Source of the DNA: Desulfobacteraceae bacterium
GTDB lineage: Bacteria > Desulfobacterota > Desulfobacteria > Desulfobacterales > Desulfobacteraceae
DNA length: 59,013 bases
NCBI GenBank assembly: GCA_004796375.1
Contig: QZLA01000165.1
Location: forward strand, 1 to 59,013
Direction of reading: 5' to 3'
A program made the position numbers and the translations under genes. A model generated the notes under the pieces. That model saw nothing but the letters and a program-made list of their open reading frames with translations. It was not told the origin of the DNA and ran no database searches. This document shows positions 42,020 to 54,985 of the stretch, piece by piece (position 1 is the first letter of the stretch; each line of letters opens with the position of its first letter).

Positions 42020-43105
42020 TTAAGCGCTGAATCCATTGGGTGAAATCAGAAGATCGCCCTGACTTGAATACACAAAGAATTTTTCAGGGTTCACATAGCA
42101 GGTGAGTGCCGAGTCGATCCTGCGGGTGTCCACGCCGACCTCCTGCAGGACCATCTGGCACCCGCCATATTCAAAGTGGATAAAGGTTTCTGAGCCGTTG
42201 ATTTCAGAAATCTTAACTGTCGAATTGATCCGGGCATCGCCGTCGGCCTGGCGGTTCAGGTACAGGTGGTTGGGGCGGATGCCAAACAGGTATTGGCCTT
42301 CGTCCAGGCTGCTGAACAGGCCGGAGCGTTCAATGTCAAGCTGGTCGCCGATCATGACCCGTCCCGATCGGATCTCTCCTTCGAGCATGTTGATGGGGGG
42401 GTCGCTGAACAGTTCTGCGGTTTTGACTGTGGCCGGGTTCCGGTAAACTTCGGAGGTGGTTCCGGTCTGGAGAACCTTTCCCTCGTCCATGACAATAATA
42501 TTCCCGCCGAGTTTGAGCGCCTCCGAGGGTTCCGTGGTGGTATACACCACAACAGAATCCCTTTTTTCAAATATGGCCTGAAGCTCTTCGAGCAGTTCTT
42601 CCCTGAGTTTATAATCCAGGTTGACCAGTGGTTCGTCAAGAAGCAGCAGATCCGCATCCTTGACCAGCGCCCTTGCAATGGCGACCCGTTGCTGCTGACC
42701 GCCGGAAAGCTCCGACGGCATCCTGTCCAGCATGGGGTCGAGATGGAGCAGTTTGGCGGTATCCATCACCCTCTGATTCACCTCCTCTTTATCCTGGCCC
42801 GCAACCAGCAGCGGGGATGCAATGTTTTTATACACATTAAAGGAGGGGTAATTGATAAACTGCTGATACACCATGGCCACACTTCGTTTACGCACGGAAA
42901 TTCCGGTGATGTCCCGGTCGTTCTCATGAATGGCTCCGGTGGTGGGACGGTCGAGGCCGGCAAGGATTCTTAAAAGTGAGGTTTTCCCGGCCAGGGTTCT
43001 GCCAAGCAGCACATTTCTTGAGCCGGATGCCAGTGTAAGATTGATATCAGCCAGGTGGTGTTCACCTTCAACAATTTTATTAATTTGCTTCAGGGTAAGG
43101 CCCAT
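42020..43105 (-). CDS. glpS: Glycerol ABC transporter ATPase GlpS (no H-loop histidine)
   Basis: 361 residues, a MalK-type ATPase. The Walker A region is LLGRTLAGKTSLL, the signature LSGGQQQRVAIARAL is perfect, and Walker B is LLLLDEPLVNLD. At the H-loop, where VTHD is usual, it reads YTTTEPSEAL, so the catalytic His is Thr. It complements GlpT. It is the first gene of the minus-strand transporter operon, directly behind the strong AT-rich promoter region. Confidence 0.9.
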   Translation of the reverse strand: MGLTLKQINKIVEGEHHLADINLTLASGSRNVLLGRTLAGKTSLLRILAGLDRPTTGAIHENDRDITGISVRKRSVAMVYQQFINYPSFNVYKNIASPLLVAGQDKEEVNQRVMDTAKLLHLDPMLDRMPSELSGGQQQRVAIARALVKDADLLLLDEPLVNLDYKLREELLEELQAIFEKRDSVVVYTTTEPSEALKLGGNIIVMDEGKVLQTGTTSEVYRNPATVKTAELFSDPPINMLEGEIRSGRVMIGDQLDIERSGLFSSLDEGQYLFGIRPNHLYLNRQADGDARINSTVKISEINGSETFIHFEYGGCQMVLQEVGVDTRRIDSALTCYVNPEKFFVYSSQGDLLISPNGFSA

Positions 43106-43452
43106 CTTTCAGACAATGCCTCCAAAAACGGTTTGGTGTGGCTGAATTCCTCATTTTTGCAAGGAAAACCACAGGGTTGCATGAACGGTATTCTTTTCCA
43201 TCTTGCAGCAAAATTTATTAGACTTTATTTAGTAAGTCAAGGTAAAAAAATAAAAAAAGTAAATAAAAGTTAACAAAAAATAAAAAACGTAAATAATTAA
43301 TGAAAAAACGAAATAAAACGAAAAAAAAGATTAAAAAAGATAATTATCAGGGGTAATCCCAATGGGTCAGGTTTTGTGTGTAAAACCATTTATGGTAAAA
43401 GGTCATAGATTATAATGACCCGGCATCTGCCGTTAAAACTGTAGGATATTCT
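43106..43452. promoter_or_regulatory. Divergent control region of the glycerol regulon
   Basis: A 347-bp gap holding both promoters. For glpS (minus): -35 TTGACT (43235-43240), 17 bases, -10 TAAATT (43212-43217); GACTT-N8-AAGTC (43221-43238) lies in this spacer. Upstream of it, 43241-43340 is almost all A/T, T-rich on the minus strand, like a long UP element. For glpA (plus): -10 TATAAT (43411-43416) with a weak -35, inside the perfect 6-bp inverted repeat GGTCAT-N8-ATGACC (43401-43420). A perfect palindrome GATAATTATC is at 43339-43348. The two N8 repeats are likely operators. Confidence 0.6.
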
Positions 43453-45006
43453 TTGAACACGCATGTATTGATCATAGGCGCGGGTACCACGGGAACCGGA
43501 ATCGCAAGGGATCTTTCCTTGAGAGGGATCCAGTGTGTCCTTGTTGACAAAGGGGACATCAATGCCGGGGCATCCGGTGCCAACCACGGTCTGCTGCACT
43601 CCGGCGCCCGATATGTATTCAAGGACGGTGAAGCCGCAGTGGAATGCCGGGATGAAAGCCGGCTGCTCAAACATCTGGCCCCGCAATGCATTGAGGATAC
43701 CGGCGGGCTGTTTGTGGCCGTGGAGATGGACGACGATAATTATATCGCGGATTTTCCGGGAATGTGTGATAAATATCATATTCCCTGTAAAATGATCTCG
43801 ACCCGGGAGGCCAGGGAACTTGAACCCTGCCTGGCGCCGGATTTGAAAGCGGCATTTGCCGTGGAGGATGCCGTGGTGGATCCCTTTATGCTTTCCCTTG
43901 ATAACGCCGCCGATGCCCAGCTTCATGGCACCACCATCATGCGCAATACGGCGGTTACCGGGTTCAGGAAAGAAAACGGGCAGATCACGTCCGCCACCGT
44001 ACTGAACACCCGAACCGGTGAAACCCAAGAGATCGAAGCCCTCCAGTATGTCAATGCCACGGGCGCCTGGGCAGATACCGTATCGGCCATGGCCGGTGTA
44101 AACATCCCCATGATTTACTCAAAAGGATCGCTTCTGGTCACCCAGGACCGGATCAATCAACAGGTAATCAACCGCCTGCGCAGGGCCTCGGATGCCGACA
44201 TCCTCGTGCCCGGCGGTACGGTATCGATCATCGGCACCACATCTGTTGAGATCGATTCTCTGGATGAGATCCGCCCGACCCCTGAAGAGGTGGATTCTAT
44301 TATAAAAGAGGGTGCCGTCATGGTGCCTGAATTGGAGAAGACCCGGTATATCAGGGCCTACGCCGGTGTCCGCCCGCTGGTCAGCACCCAGAACGGCCAG
44401 GGGCGGAGCATTACCCGTAACTACACGCTCAAGGATCATCTCAAGGATGGTCTTGAGAATTTCATTTCCATTACCGGCGGCAAGCTCACGACCTACCGCC
44501 TGATGGCAGAAAAAGCGTCCGATATTATCGCCCGGCGTCTTAAAAATTATGAGCCCTGCCTGACCGCTGAACGGGAACTGCCGGCCAGTAAAAAAGGGGA
44601 GTGGACCGAACCGGCCAAATCCGCCCGGCTCTGGATGAATAAAAAAGACCCCAAGGGGACCTTGATCTGCGAGTGCGAAATGGTTTCCGAGCAGATGGTT
44701 AACCATATCGTCGATTCTTTGAAATCAGAAGGTGCGCGGCCCACCCTCAGAGAGGTGGGCAACCGGAGCCGGATCGGCAAGGGGCCGTGCCAGGGGACAT
44801 TCTGCTCTTTTAGACTGGCTTCCTACTTGTATGGAACGGAGGAACTTGTAGACACCGAGGGGCTTGAGCAGGTCAGGGAATTTGTCAATGAACGCTGGAA
44901 AGGGTTCATGCCGCTGGTGAGAGACAAGGAACTGATGCGTGTGGAACTGCAGGAGTCTTTTCTGTGCGGTCTGTTTGGCCTGGAAAAGGAGATTCATGAC
45001 ACCTGA
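43453..45006 (+). CDS. glpA: Anaerobic glycerol-3-phosphate dehydrogenase subunit A
   Basis: 517 residues. The FAD motif is VLIIGAGTTGTGIARDL (about 5-21), then ASGANHGLLHSGARYV and ITGGKLTTYRLMAEKAS. The C-terminal 130 residues carry the four-cysteine [2Fe-2S] domain (CEC, then GKGPCQGTFC) typical of GlpA. It oxidises glycerol-3-phosphate to DHAP. The start is a TTG with AGGAT upstream. It overlaps glpB by 11 bases. No glpC membrane anchor subunit is found. Confidence 0.93.
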   Translation: MNTHVLIIGAGTTGTGIARDLSLRGIQCVLVDKGDINAGASGANHGLLHSGARYVFKDGEAAVECRDESRLLKHLAPQCIEDTGGLFVAVEMDDDNYIADFPGMCDKYHIPCKMISTREARELEPCLAPDLKAAFAVEDAVVDPFMLSLDNAADAQLHGTTIMRNTAVTGFRKENGQITSATVLNTRTGETQEIEALQYVNATGAWADTVSAMAGVNIPMIYSKGSLLVTQDRINQQVINRLRRASDADILVPGGTVSIIGTTSVEIDSLDEIRPTPEEVDSIIKEGAVMVPELEKTRYIRAYAGVRPLVSTQNGQGRSITRNYTLKDHLKDGLENFISITGGKLTTYRLMAEKASDIIARRLKNYEPCLTAERELPASKKGEWTEPAKSARLWMNKKDPKGTLICECEMVSEQMVNHIVDSLKSEGARPTLREVGNRSRIGKGPCQGTFCSFRLASYLYGTEELVDTEGLEQVREFVNERWKGFMPLVRDKELMRVELQESFLCGLFGLEKEIHDT

Positions 45007-46336
45007 GACAGTGGACAGTAAAAACATCCTGCCATGCAAACTTGCCGTGATCGGTGCGGGCATGGCCGGAATCGCAGCGGCGGTTTTTGCAGCCAACCGC
45101 AATATCCCCACGGTCCAGGTGGGCAGGGTATCTGAAATCGGATTTTCCAGTGGATGCCTGGACCTGTTTGCCACCCTGCCCCATCCCGAAGTGCGAAGCG
45201 AATATTCCCAAGGGGAACATACCTGCAGCGGAAGCACACAGGCGTTCGATCACCCGTTTGAGGGCATTGAACACCTGGTCAAGGCCTATCCGTCACACCC
45301 CTATGCGCGTCTCACCCGCCAGGAGATTGAAACCGGGTTTGATGAATTCATGCAGTTCATGGCCGGTGCCGGGATCGAATATCATTGCGGCACAGATACG
45401 AACCCGCGGATCATCACACCGGCCGGTACATTGAAATCGACCTGGTGCGTACCCTCGTTCATGCAGGAAGGTTCGCGGGCCATCGAGGAAAAAAAGCGGA
45501 TACTGATTGTTGATATCAAGGGGCTCAAAGGATTCGGTGCCCTGCAGATCGCACAGAATTTAAAAAAGATATTGCCCGGCGTACAGGGGAAAACGATCAC
45601 CTTTCCGGGCAGGGAAACCTCAGGTGACCTGCATTGCGAGCACCTGGGTCGGGACCTTGAAAATCCGGGCCTGTTTGACCGGTTTGCCCAAACACTCATG
45701 CCCCATGTCAAAGATGTGGATGTTGTGGGGCTGCCGGCGATCCTTGGAATTTACCGGTTTGATGCCGCGCGTCATAAATTGGAACAGGTGATCGGTAAAA
45801 AGGTATTTGAAATACCGACACTGGCTCCGTCGGTCACGGGCATGCGGATCAAGGAAGCATCTCTTTCCAGGTTGCCCCAGCTGGGTGTCACTGGCTTCTC
45901 ATCACTGGTCAAACAAATTGATATGGACAGTGACGGTGATTTTATGTTTAATGTCACCAGAGGTTTGGAGACGGTCACTGTAAAAGCAAAATACCTTTTG
46001 ATCGCCACCGGGCGTTTCATGGGCAGGGGGCTTGTGGTGGAAGACGGGATCATCCGTGAGCAGCTCATGGGGCTGCCGGTCTATCAGCCCCGGAACCGGT
46101 CTCAATGGTTTCACCGGGATTTTTTTCATGCCCAGGGACATCCCATCAACCGGGCAGGGGTGGAAACCGATGCCTGCTTCAGACCCCTGGATATCCGGGG
46201 CAAGGTATTTCACCCCCGGCTGTTTACTGCCGGGTCGCTGATTGCCCACCAGGACTGGAAACGGGAAAAGTCGGGTGCCGGGGTCTCCATTGCCAGTGCC
46301 ATCAAGGCAGTGGCCACCATCGCAGAACAAGGTTGA
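44996..46336 (+). CDS. glpB: Anaerobic glycerol-3-phosphate dehydrogenase subunit B
   Basis: 446 residues with an N-terminal dinucleotide site LAVIGAGMAGIAAAVFA, the SSGCLDLFATLP stretch and the C-terminal WKREKSGAGVSIASAIKA seen in GlpB. It is the FMN/FAD-linked partner of GlpA that passes electrons on. The ATG at 44996 has AAAGGAG in front and overlaps the glpA stop. glpK follows after 85 bases instead of the expected glpC. Confidence 0.9.
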   Translation: MTPETVDSKNILPCKLAVIGAGMAGIAAAVFAANRNIPTVQVGRVSEIGFSSGCLDLFATLPHPEVRSEYSQGEHTCSGSTQAFDHPFEGIEHLVKAYPSHPYARLTRQEIETGFDEFMQFMAGAGIEYHCGTDTNPRIITPAGTLKSTWCVPSFMQEGSRAIEEKKRILIVDIKGLKGFGALQIAQNLKKILPGVQGKTITFPGRETSGDLHCEHLGRDLENPGLFDRFAQTLMPHVKDVDVVGLPAILGIYRFDAARHKLEQVIGKKVFEIPTLAPSVTGMRIKEASLSRLPQLGVTGFSSLVKQIDMDSDGDFMFNVTRGLETVTVKAKYLLIATGRFMGRGLVVEDGIIREQLMGLPVYQPRNRSQWFHRDFFHAQGHPINRAGVETDACFRPLDIRGKVFHPRLFTAGSLIAHQDWKREKSGAGVSIASAIKAVATIAEQG

Positions 46337-46406
46337 ACCAGGCCCAAGGCATGAGACAGGCGGTATGCGCCTGGCTGTGGGCGGTAAAAAATTCTTAGCG
46401 GATTGA

Positions 46407-47918
<1,512 letters not shown>

Positions 47919-47972
47919 ATCCAATTTTTACGAAAATCTTGCCAGTGTTTTAATTCATCACCCGGTTCAGGA

Positions 47973-49127
47973 TCAGATTCTCTTAGCGAACATCTCCAGG
48001 ACCGGGTTTAAAAAGGATTGCCCTTCAAGGGTCAGGGCGAGGGTTTCCGGTGTGACGCGGCACCAGCCCTTTTCCTTGAGCTGTCGGATGATCTTTTCGA
48101 ATTTTTTTTCAAAGGGGGCAGCAGAGAAGCGGTTGAACTGCCTGATGTCGATCCCTTCACAGGTCCTCAGGCCCAGCATGATCAATTCCAGCAGGACCTG
48201 GTCCGTGGTTAATGTTTCCTCTTCAGATGCCGGGAGCACCTGCTGTCCAAGATCATCGATGTACTGATAGACATCATTGGGGTTCCAGGATCGCGTGCTG
48301 CCGTCAAATGAGTGGGCCCCGGCCCCAAATCCCATATAGGGTAGACGTTTCCAGTAGTGGGTGTTGTGACGTGAACGCAGGGAATGACTGCGGGCAAAGT
48401 TGGATATCTCATAGTGTTCATACCTGCAGCCTTTGAGGAAAATCGAGGTGCTGGTAAACATGGCGCAACGGCTCTCAGGAGGGGGCGGGTCAACGCTGCC
48501 GTTCACAACAGACGCGTTGAGCAAGGTTCCCGGTTCCACCATCAGCATGTAGCAGGAAAGGTGCGCCGGAGAAAGATCTGCCGCGCGGTTCAGGTCCTGC
48601 TGCCACTCCCAGGGGCGTTCGCCTGGAACAGCATAGATCAGGTCGATCCCGATATTGTCAAAGCCCGCCCCAACGGCCTGTTCATAGCAATCCAGTGCCT
48701 GTTTGCCCGTATGGATCCGGTCGAGGAACCTGAGCTTGTTGTCGTCAAAGGACTGCACCCCGATACTGAGGCGGTTGATCCCCATCTGTCTGAGCCCGTG
48801 AAGATAGTTTGGGTCGACGGTTCCCGGGTTGACCTCCAGCGTGATTTCAGTATCCGGTGTGATGTGAAAATGACAGGAGATTTCATCCAGTATGGATCCC
48901 AGATGATCCAGGTCCAGAACCGAAGGGGTACCGCCCCCGAAATAGATGGAGGTGACCCGCGGATCCATTGATTCTTTGAGACCTTGAGCCCTGAGCCGGA
49001 GTTCCGTGATCAGGCCAGAGACATAGTCATTCTTTGGGGTGTGATCCTCAATTGAGTAAAAATCGCAGTAGCCGCATTTTTTCACACAAAAGGGGACATG
49101 GATATACAGCGCAAGGGGATCAGACAA
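47973..49127 (-). CDS. hemW: HemW-like radical SAM haem chaperone
   Basis: 384 residues. N-terminal YIHVPFCVKKCGYCDF gives the 4Fe-4S site C14-x3-C18-x2-C21. The SIYFGGGTPSVL, SIGVQSFDD and FGAGAHS stretches are those of the HemW/HemN group. HemW binds haem and delivers it to respiratory enzymes rather than oxidising coproporphyrinogen. The TTG start overlaps the upstream radical SAM gene by 8 bases, so the two are co-translated. Confidence 0.87.
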   Translation of the reverse strand: MSDPLALYIHVPFCVKKCGYCDFYSIEDHTPKNDYVSGLITELRLRAQGLKESMDPRVTSIYFGGGTPSVLDLDHLGSILDEISCHFHITPDTEITLEVNPGTVDPNYLHGLRQMGINRLSIGVQSFDDNKLRFLDRIHTGKQALDCYEQAVGAGFDNIGIDLIYAVPGERPWEWQQDLNRAADLSPAHLSCYMLMVEPGTLLNASVVNGSVDPPPPESRCAMFTSTSIFLKGCRYEHYEISNFARSHSLRSRHNTHYWKRLPYMGFGAGAHSFDGSTRSWNPNDVYQYIDDLGQQVLPASEEETLTTDQVLLELIMLGLRTCEGIDIRQFNRFSAAPFEKKFEKIIRQLKEKGWCRVTPETLALTLEGQSFLNPVLEMFAKRI

Positions 49128-50289
49128 AGCGTTTCATCAGCTCATCAGTGACCTCGTCCACATTGTCCGGGGACACCCCGTACATCTGGCAGGTCTGCCT
49201 GACCTTGTCAATGTGGGGGCTGGTTTCAAGATCATGGGGACCCTTGAAGAATCCCATGCGCCGGCCCACCTGGTACAGGGCCTGGTCTTCGGGCGACAGA
49301 TCGAAGAATGCATCGATGATGCCCAGTATCTTTGCCTTGTCTTCCGGGTATTTGCCCTCGATGGTTTCAAACAGGTTGAGGATGTGGTCGCTTTTAATCA
49401 CTGAGGTGATGCCGTCCAGGGTTTCCAAAAAAAGCCTGAGTTCCTTTGCCATCATGGCATCCGTGCATTTCTGGAAATTTCCTTTTTCAAAGTCTTTGAC
49501 AAGGGCGGTCTTCCCGGACATGGCCAGGGTCCTGAGGCGGATGAAATCCGCATCGATAACGTTGAGGGCTTCAGCGGTTTCAAGAGCATGCTCCACTGAC
49601 AGGTCAATTCCGCCAAGTCCGGGCATTACATATTCGGACAGCTCCATGCCCGCTTTTTTGACCTTCAGGCCGGCCTTGATGTGCATCGCTTTGGTGGCGC
49701 CTTTTTTCACCATCTGGAGCACCCGATCGGAGCCGGATTCCATACCGATATGGATCCGGTTCAATCCGGCATCGGCAATGCGTTTCATGTTGACGTCACT
49801 GATCCTTGTCATGGTATGGGAGCGGGCATATGAAGTGATACGCGTGGCCATGGGAAAACAGTGCTTGATACGCTCAAGGATTTCTACCAGGTCATCCGGT
49901 TTCATGATCAGGGAGTTGGCGTCCTGGAGGAAAATCGATTCCATGCCTGAGGCATACCAGTGCATGACCGCATTAAAGGCCATGCGGTCCTTGGTTTCAA
50001 AACTGTTGAATATATCGTTTATTTTCTCTGCAGAGGGGTAGATGCCGAAATCAAGCTCCTGCATGATCCGGTTCAGGTAAGTGTGCAGCAGATCGATATC
50101 TTTGAGGATGTTCTCTTTGGACCTGAGGGAAAACCGGTGTTTCTTGTATACCGGGCAGAAGGTACAGTGGTTCCACGGGCAGTTGCGGGTCAGGCGGATC
50201 AAAAGGCTTGAGGCTTCGCTGGGCGGCCTGATGGGGCCCTGTTCAAACCCCTTGTATTCATCTCGTTTTTTTCTTTTTTGCTCGGTCAT
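49120..50289 (-). CDS. Radical SAM protein with C-x4-C-x2-C cysteine spacing
   Basis: 389 residues. LTRNCPWNHCTFCP at C37, C42 and C45 is a C-x4-C-x2-C motif, one residue longer than the usual C-x3-C-x2-C. The HIGMESGSDRVL and YVMPGLGG stretches are Elp3/MiaB-like barrel features. No auxiliary iron-sulfur cysteines are obvious. It overlaps hemW by 8 bases, pointing to a related anaerobic role such as haem or tetrapyrrole handling, but the substrate is unknown. Confidence 0.82.
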   Translation of the reverse strand: MTEQKRKKRDEYKGFEQGPIRPPSEASSLLIRLTRNCPWNHCTFCPVYKKHRFSLRSKENILKDIDLLHTYLNRIMQELDFGIYPSAEKINDIFNSFETKDRMAFNAVMHWYASGMESIFLQDANSLIMKPDDLVEILERIKHCFPMATRITSYARSHTMTRISDVNMKRIADAGLNRIHIGMESGSDRVLQMVKKGATKAMHIKAGLKVKKAGMELSEYVMPGLGGIDLSVEHALETAEALNVIDADFIRLRTLAMSGKTALVKDFEKGNFQKCTDAMMAKELRLFLETLDGITSVIKSDHILNLFETIEGKYPEDKAKILGIIDAFFDLSPEDQALYQVGRRMGFFKGPHDLETSPHIDKVRQTCQMYGVSPDNVDEVTDELMKRFV

Positions 50290-50462
50290 GGGTGGTCCCT
50301 TCTAAAAATCTGCACATCAGTATTGCAAAGAATAATAGAATATTAGGTCCCATCTTTTCCATTGTCAATTTATTTTGGCAGATCTTGCCTCAATAGGCTG
50401 TCTTGTGGTAGAGATCGGGTACGACTCAACTGAAAAAAGACCATAGCCAACAGGAGAAGAAA

Positions 50463-52720
<2,258 letters not shown>

Positions 52721-52732
52721 GAAGGAGGGATT

Positions 52733-53485
52733 ATGACCACGGCGATTATTCCCTCCCGATGGGGATCCTCCCGTTTTGAAGGCAAGCCCCTGGCCCTGGT
52801 AAACAACCGCCCCATGATCCAGCGGGTCACGGAGCTGGCCCGGCAGTCCCGTACCATCACCCGGGCGGTCGTGGCCACGGATGATGACCGGATATTTCAA
52901 GCAGTGGCGGATTTTGGCGGCCAGGCCGTTATGACGGAAACCGATTTGAGGTCCGGTACGGACCGGGTCGCCCGGACCGCAGAACTGCTGGAAATTCCGG
53001 GCGATGAAATCGTGGTCAATATCCAGGGGGACCAGCCGTTCTTCAACCCTGAACTTCTGGATGAACTGATCCAGCCGTTTCAAGAAGACAAAGATCTTTT
53101 GATGTCCACCCTGGCCTTTCGGATCACTGACCAACGGGAGATCACCAATCCCAACGATGTCAAAGTCTGCTTTGACCGCAATGGGTGGGCCCTTTATTTT
53201 TCACGGGCGCAGATCCCGTTTCCCCGTGACGGGCAGACCGATGTGGATTATTTCAAACATTTAGGATTTTATGCCTATAAAATGGATTTCCTGACCACTT
53301 TGGCCGGCCTGCCCGCCGGCAGGTACGAGCAGATCGAAAAGCTCGAACAGCTCCGGGTGATCGAAAACGGGTATGCCATCAAGGTGGTGGTGACCGGACA
53401 TGATTCACCCGAGGTGGACCTGCCGGAAGATATCCCGCGGATCGAGCAGAAATTGTCAGGCGGGCATTTTACAGTGCATAGATGA
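52733..53485 (+). CDS. kdsB: CMP-Kdo/Kdo8N cytidylyltransferase KdsB
   Basis: 250 residues. The N-terminal IIPSRWGSSRFEGKPL and VVNIQGDQPFF stretches are those of CMP-Kdo synthetase. The classic PARxxSTRxPGK reads PSRWGSSRFEGK. It couples CTP to the octulosonate so that it can be transferred to lipid A. In this cluster the preferred substrate is probably Kdo8N, as for Shewanella KdsB. GAAGGAGG precedes the ATG. Confidence 0.92.
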   Translation: MTTAIIPSRWGSSRFEGKPLALVNNRPMIQRVTELARQSRTITRAVVATDDDRIFQAVADFGGQAVMTETDLRSGTDRVARTAELLEIPGDEIVVNIQGDQPFFNPELLDELIQPFQEDKDLLMSTLAFRITDQREITNPNDVKVCFDRNGWALYFSRAQIPFPRDGQTDVDYFKHLGFYAYKMDFLTTLAGLPAGRYEQIEKLEQLRVIENGYAIKVVVTGHDSPEVDLPEDIPRIEQKLSGGHFTVHR

Positions 53486-53543
53486 TAGGTGCGGCATTTC
53501 TACAGAAGACTCTGCCCGGATGGCCGAAAGTGAAGATTGAGAA

Positions 53544-54353
53544 TTATTCTTGCCAGTATTCCGGGTAAAAGGTGATGTCCCACTTTTGGTATATCCGGGC
53601 CAGCTGACCGGACCTGAAAAGCACCTGGATCTGCTCATCATAGATGCGGGCCAAGGTCTTTGATCTTTCGGAGGGTGAAAACGCCACAAAGGCGCGTTCA
53701 GCCCAGAGGATCTTTTTATTGTACAACTGCATATCCACGTCATTCTTTCGGATATAGAGATCAAGGTCTATCAGTGCATCAATATAGACATCATATCGCC
53801 CAAGATTTAGCTGCAGCCATGCTTTATCATGGCTGTCCACTTCGCCGTATCTTAGGAATGTGATATTCTTGAACTGGTCAAAATGGTGGTAGTCATAACC
53901 GGTCAGCCAGATGGCACTTCGCTGATCCAGGCTTGAAATGCCGTTCCAGGGATGGATTTTTTCCTTTTTGTAAATCACGGCGGTGTGTTCTATGAACAAG
54001 GGGTAACGGGGCGTGATCTGGCCCTCTTCACGGGCATGCTGTGCCCATACGCAGAGCATGGCATCCGAACTGCCCGCATTTACCAGGGATTGTGCCCGTT
54101 TCCAGGGTACCAGGTCAAATGCCATGCTGATGTCATGGGGGGCGAATACCTGTTTGAGTATATCAAAAAACAGGCCGCTCCCATCACGGTTGGTTTGATT
54201 GTTCCATTCCGGCGTAACGATTTTAATCTGCTCGATACCCTTGGATGATTCACTGAATGCCGGGCTGGAGAGATTCGTGACGATACTCATCAGGGTGAAA
54301 AGGGTCAATACACCTTTTCTGATGTAGCTATCTGTTTTTATTTTATATTTCAA
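53544..54353 (-). CDS. Family-3 periplasmic solute-binding protein
   Basis: 269 residues with a signal peptide (cleavage near AFS-ES). The order of elements (KIVTPEWNN..., DGSGLFFDILKQVF, VPWKRAQ, GRYDVYIDALIDLD) is that of the SBP_bac_3 amino-acid-binding fold, in the branch of stand-alone proteins without permease partners. It may feed ligands to a sensor; the large dCache kinase downstream is a possible partner but only by proximity. The ligand is unknown. Confidence 0.78.
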   Translation of the reverse strand: MKYKIKTDSYIRKGVLTLFTLMSIVTNLSSPAFSESSKGIEQIKIVTPEWNNQTNRDGSGLFFDILKQVFAPHDISMAFDLVPWKRAQSLVNAGSSDAMLCVWAQHAREEGQITPRYPLFIEHTAVIYKKEKIHPWNGISSLDQRSAIWLTGYDYHHFDQFKNITFLRYGEVDSHDKAWLQLNLGRYDVYIDALIDLDLYIRKNDVDMQLYNKKILWAERAFVAFSPSERSKTLARIYDEQIQVLFRSGQLARIYQKWDITFYPEYWQE

Positions 54354-54514
54354 TATTGTTTTCCTGGAATGTCAGTTGAATTTTCTCTTCACACCAATGG
54401 GTCTTCGTCGGAAATGTCACCACACCATGTAGCACAACCATACAAAATGTTCAAATTTGATTTGGGTCACCCGTCCTCAGGAAGATCTCTTTTAAGAGGC
54501 TGAGGTCATGGGTT

Positions 54515-54985
54515 GTGAATCCGCCTGTAATGGACAAAGGGTTTGATTTTGCACCGATGTTGGGATATAACACAGGAGATTTCCGGTGTGACGCATTAAA
54601 CTCAAGCGCGGCCAAACACCGGCAGATCACAGAACATGAGATCGACCTGGTTGATGAAGATGAGAAAGAGGAGGAGCAAGAGGAATTTGACCTTTCTCTA
54701 GTGATTGAAAGTGAAATCAATAAGATGTTCTCCATCGCCCACAGCATCATAACCGCGGTCCTGAGCGGGATCATTAAAGACGCTGCATTCCAGCTTGAGG
54801 AACGGCTTGACACGGAGTTTGATGACAGTCTTTCCCGACGCCTTGAAGATCAGATCCTGGATGAAGAAGAAATCATTAAGGCCCACAAAAACCTGGCTGA
54901 CCGGTTCAGTCGGTTTATGCTTATCCTGATCTTAACCCTTGACGAAGATGAGGCGAATGAAAACAGGCATCGGGTCACATCATAA
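54515..54985 (+). CDS. Acidic protein of unknown function
   Basis: 156 residues, strongly acidic: residues 40-58 are a run of Glu and Asp (DLVDEDEKEEEQEEF). The later half forms amphipathic helices (IESEINKMFSIAHSIITAVLSG, then LEERLDTEFDD). No signal peptide is present. The start is a GTG with GAGG upstream. The end overlaps the kinase gene by about 29 bases, so it is likely co-translated with it and may regulate it. Confidence 0.6.
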   Translation: MNPPVMDKGFDFAPMLGYNTGDFRCDALNSSAAKHRQITEHEIDLVDEDEKEEEQEEFDLSLVIESEINKMFSIAHSIITAVLSGIIKDAAFQLEERLDTEFDDSLSRRLEDQILDEEEIIKAHKNLADRFSRFMLILILTLDEDEANENRHRVTS

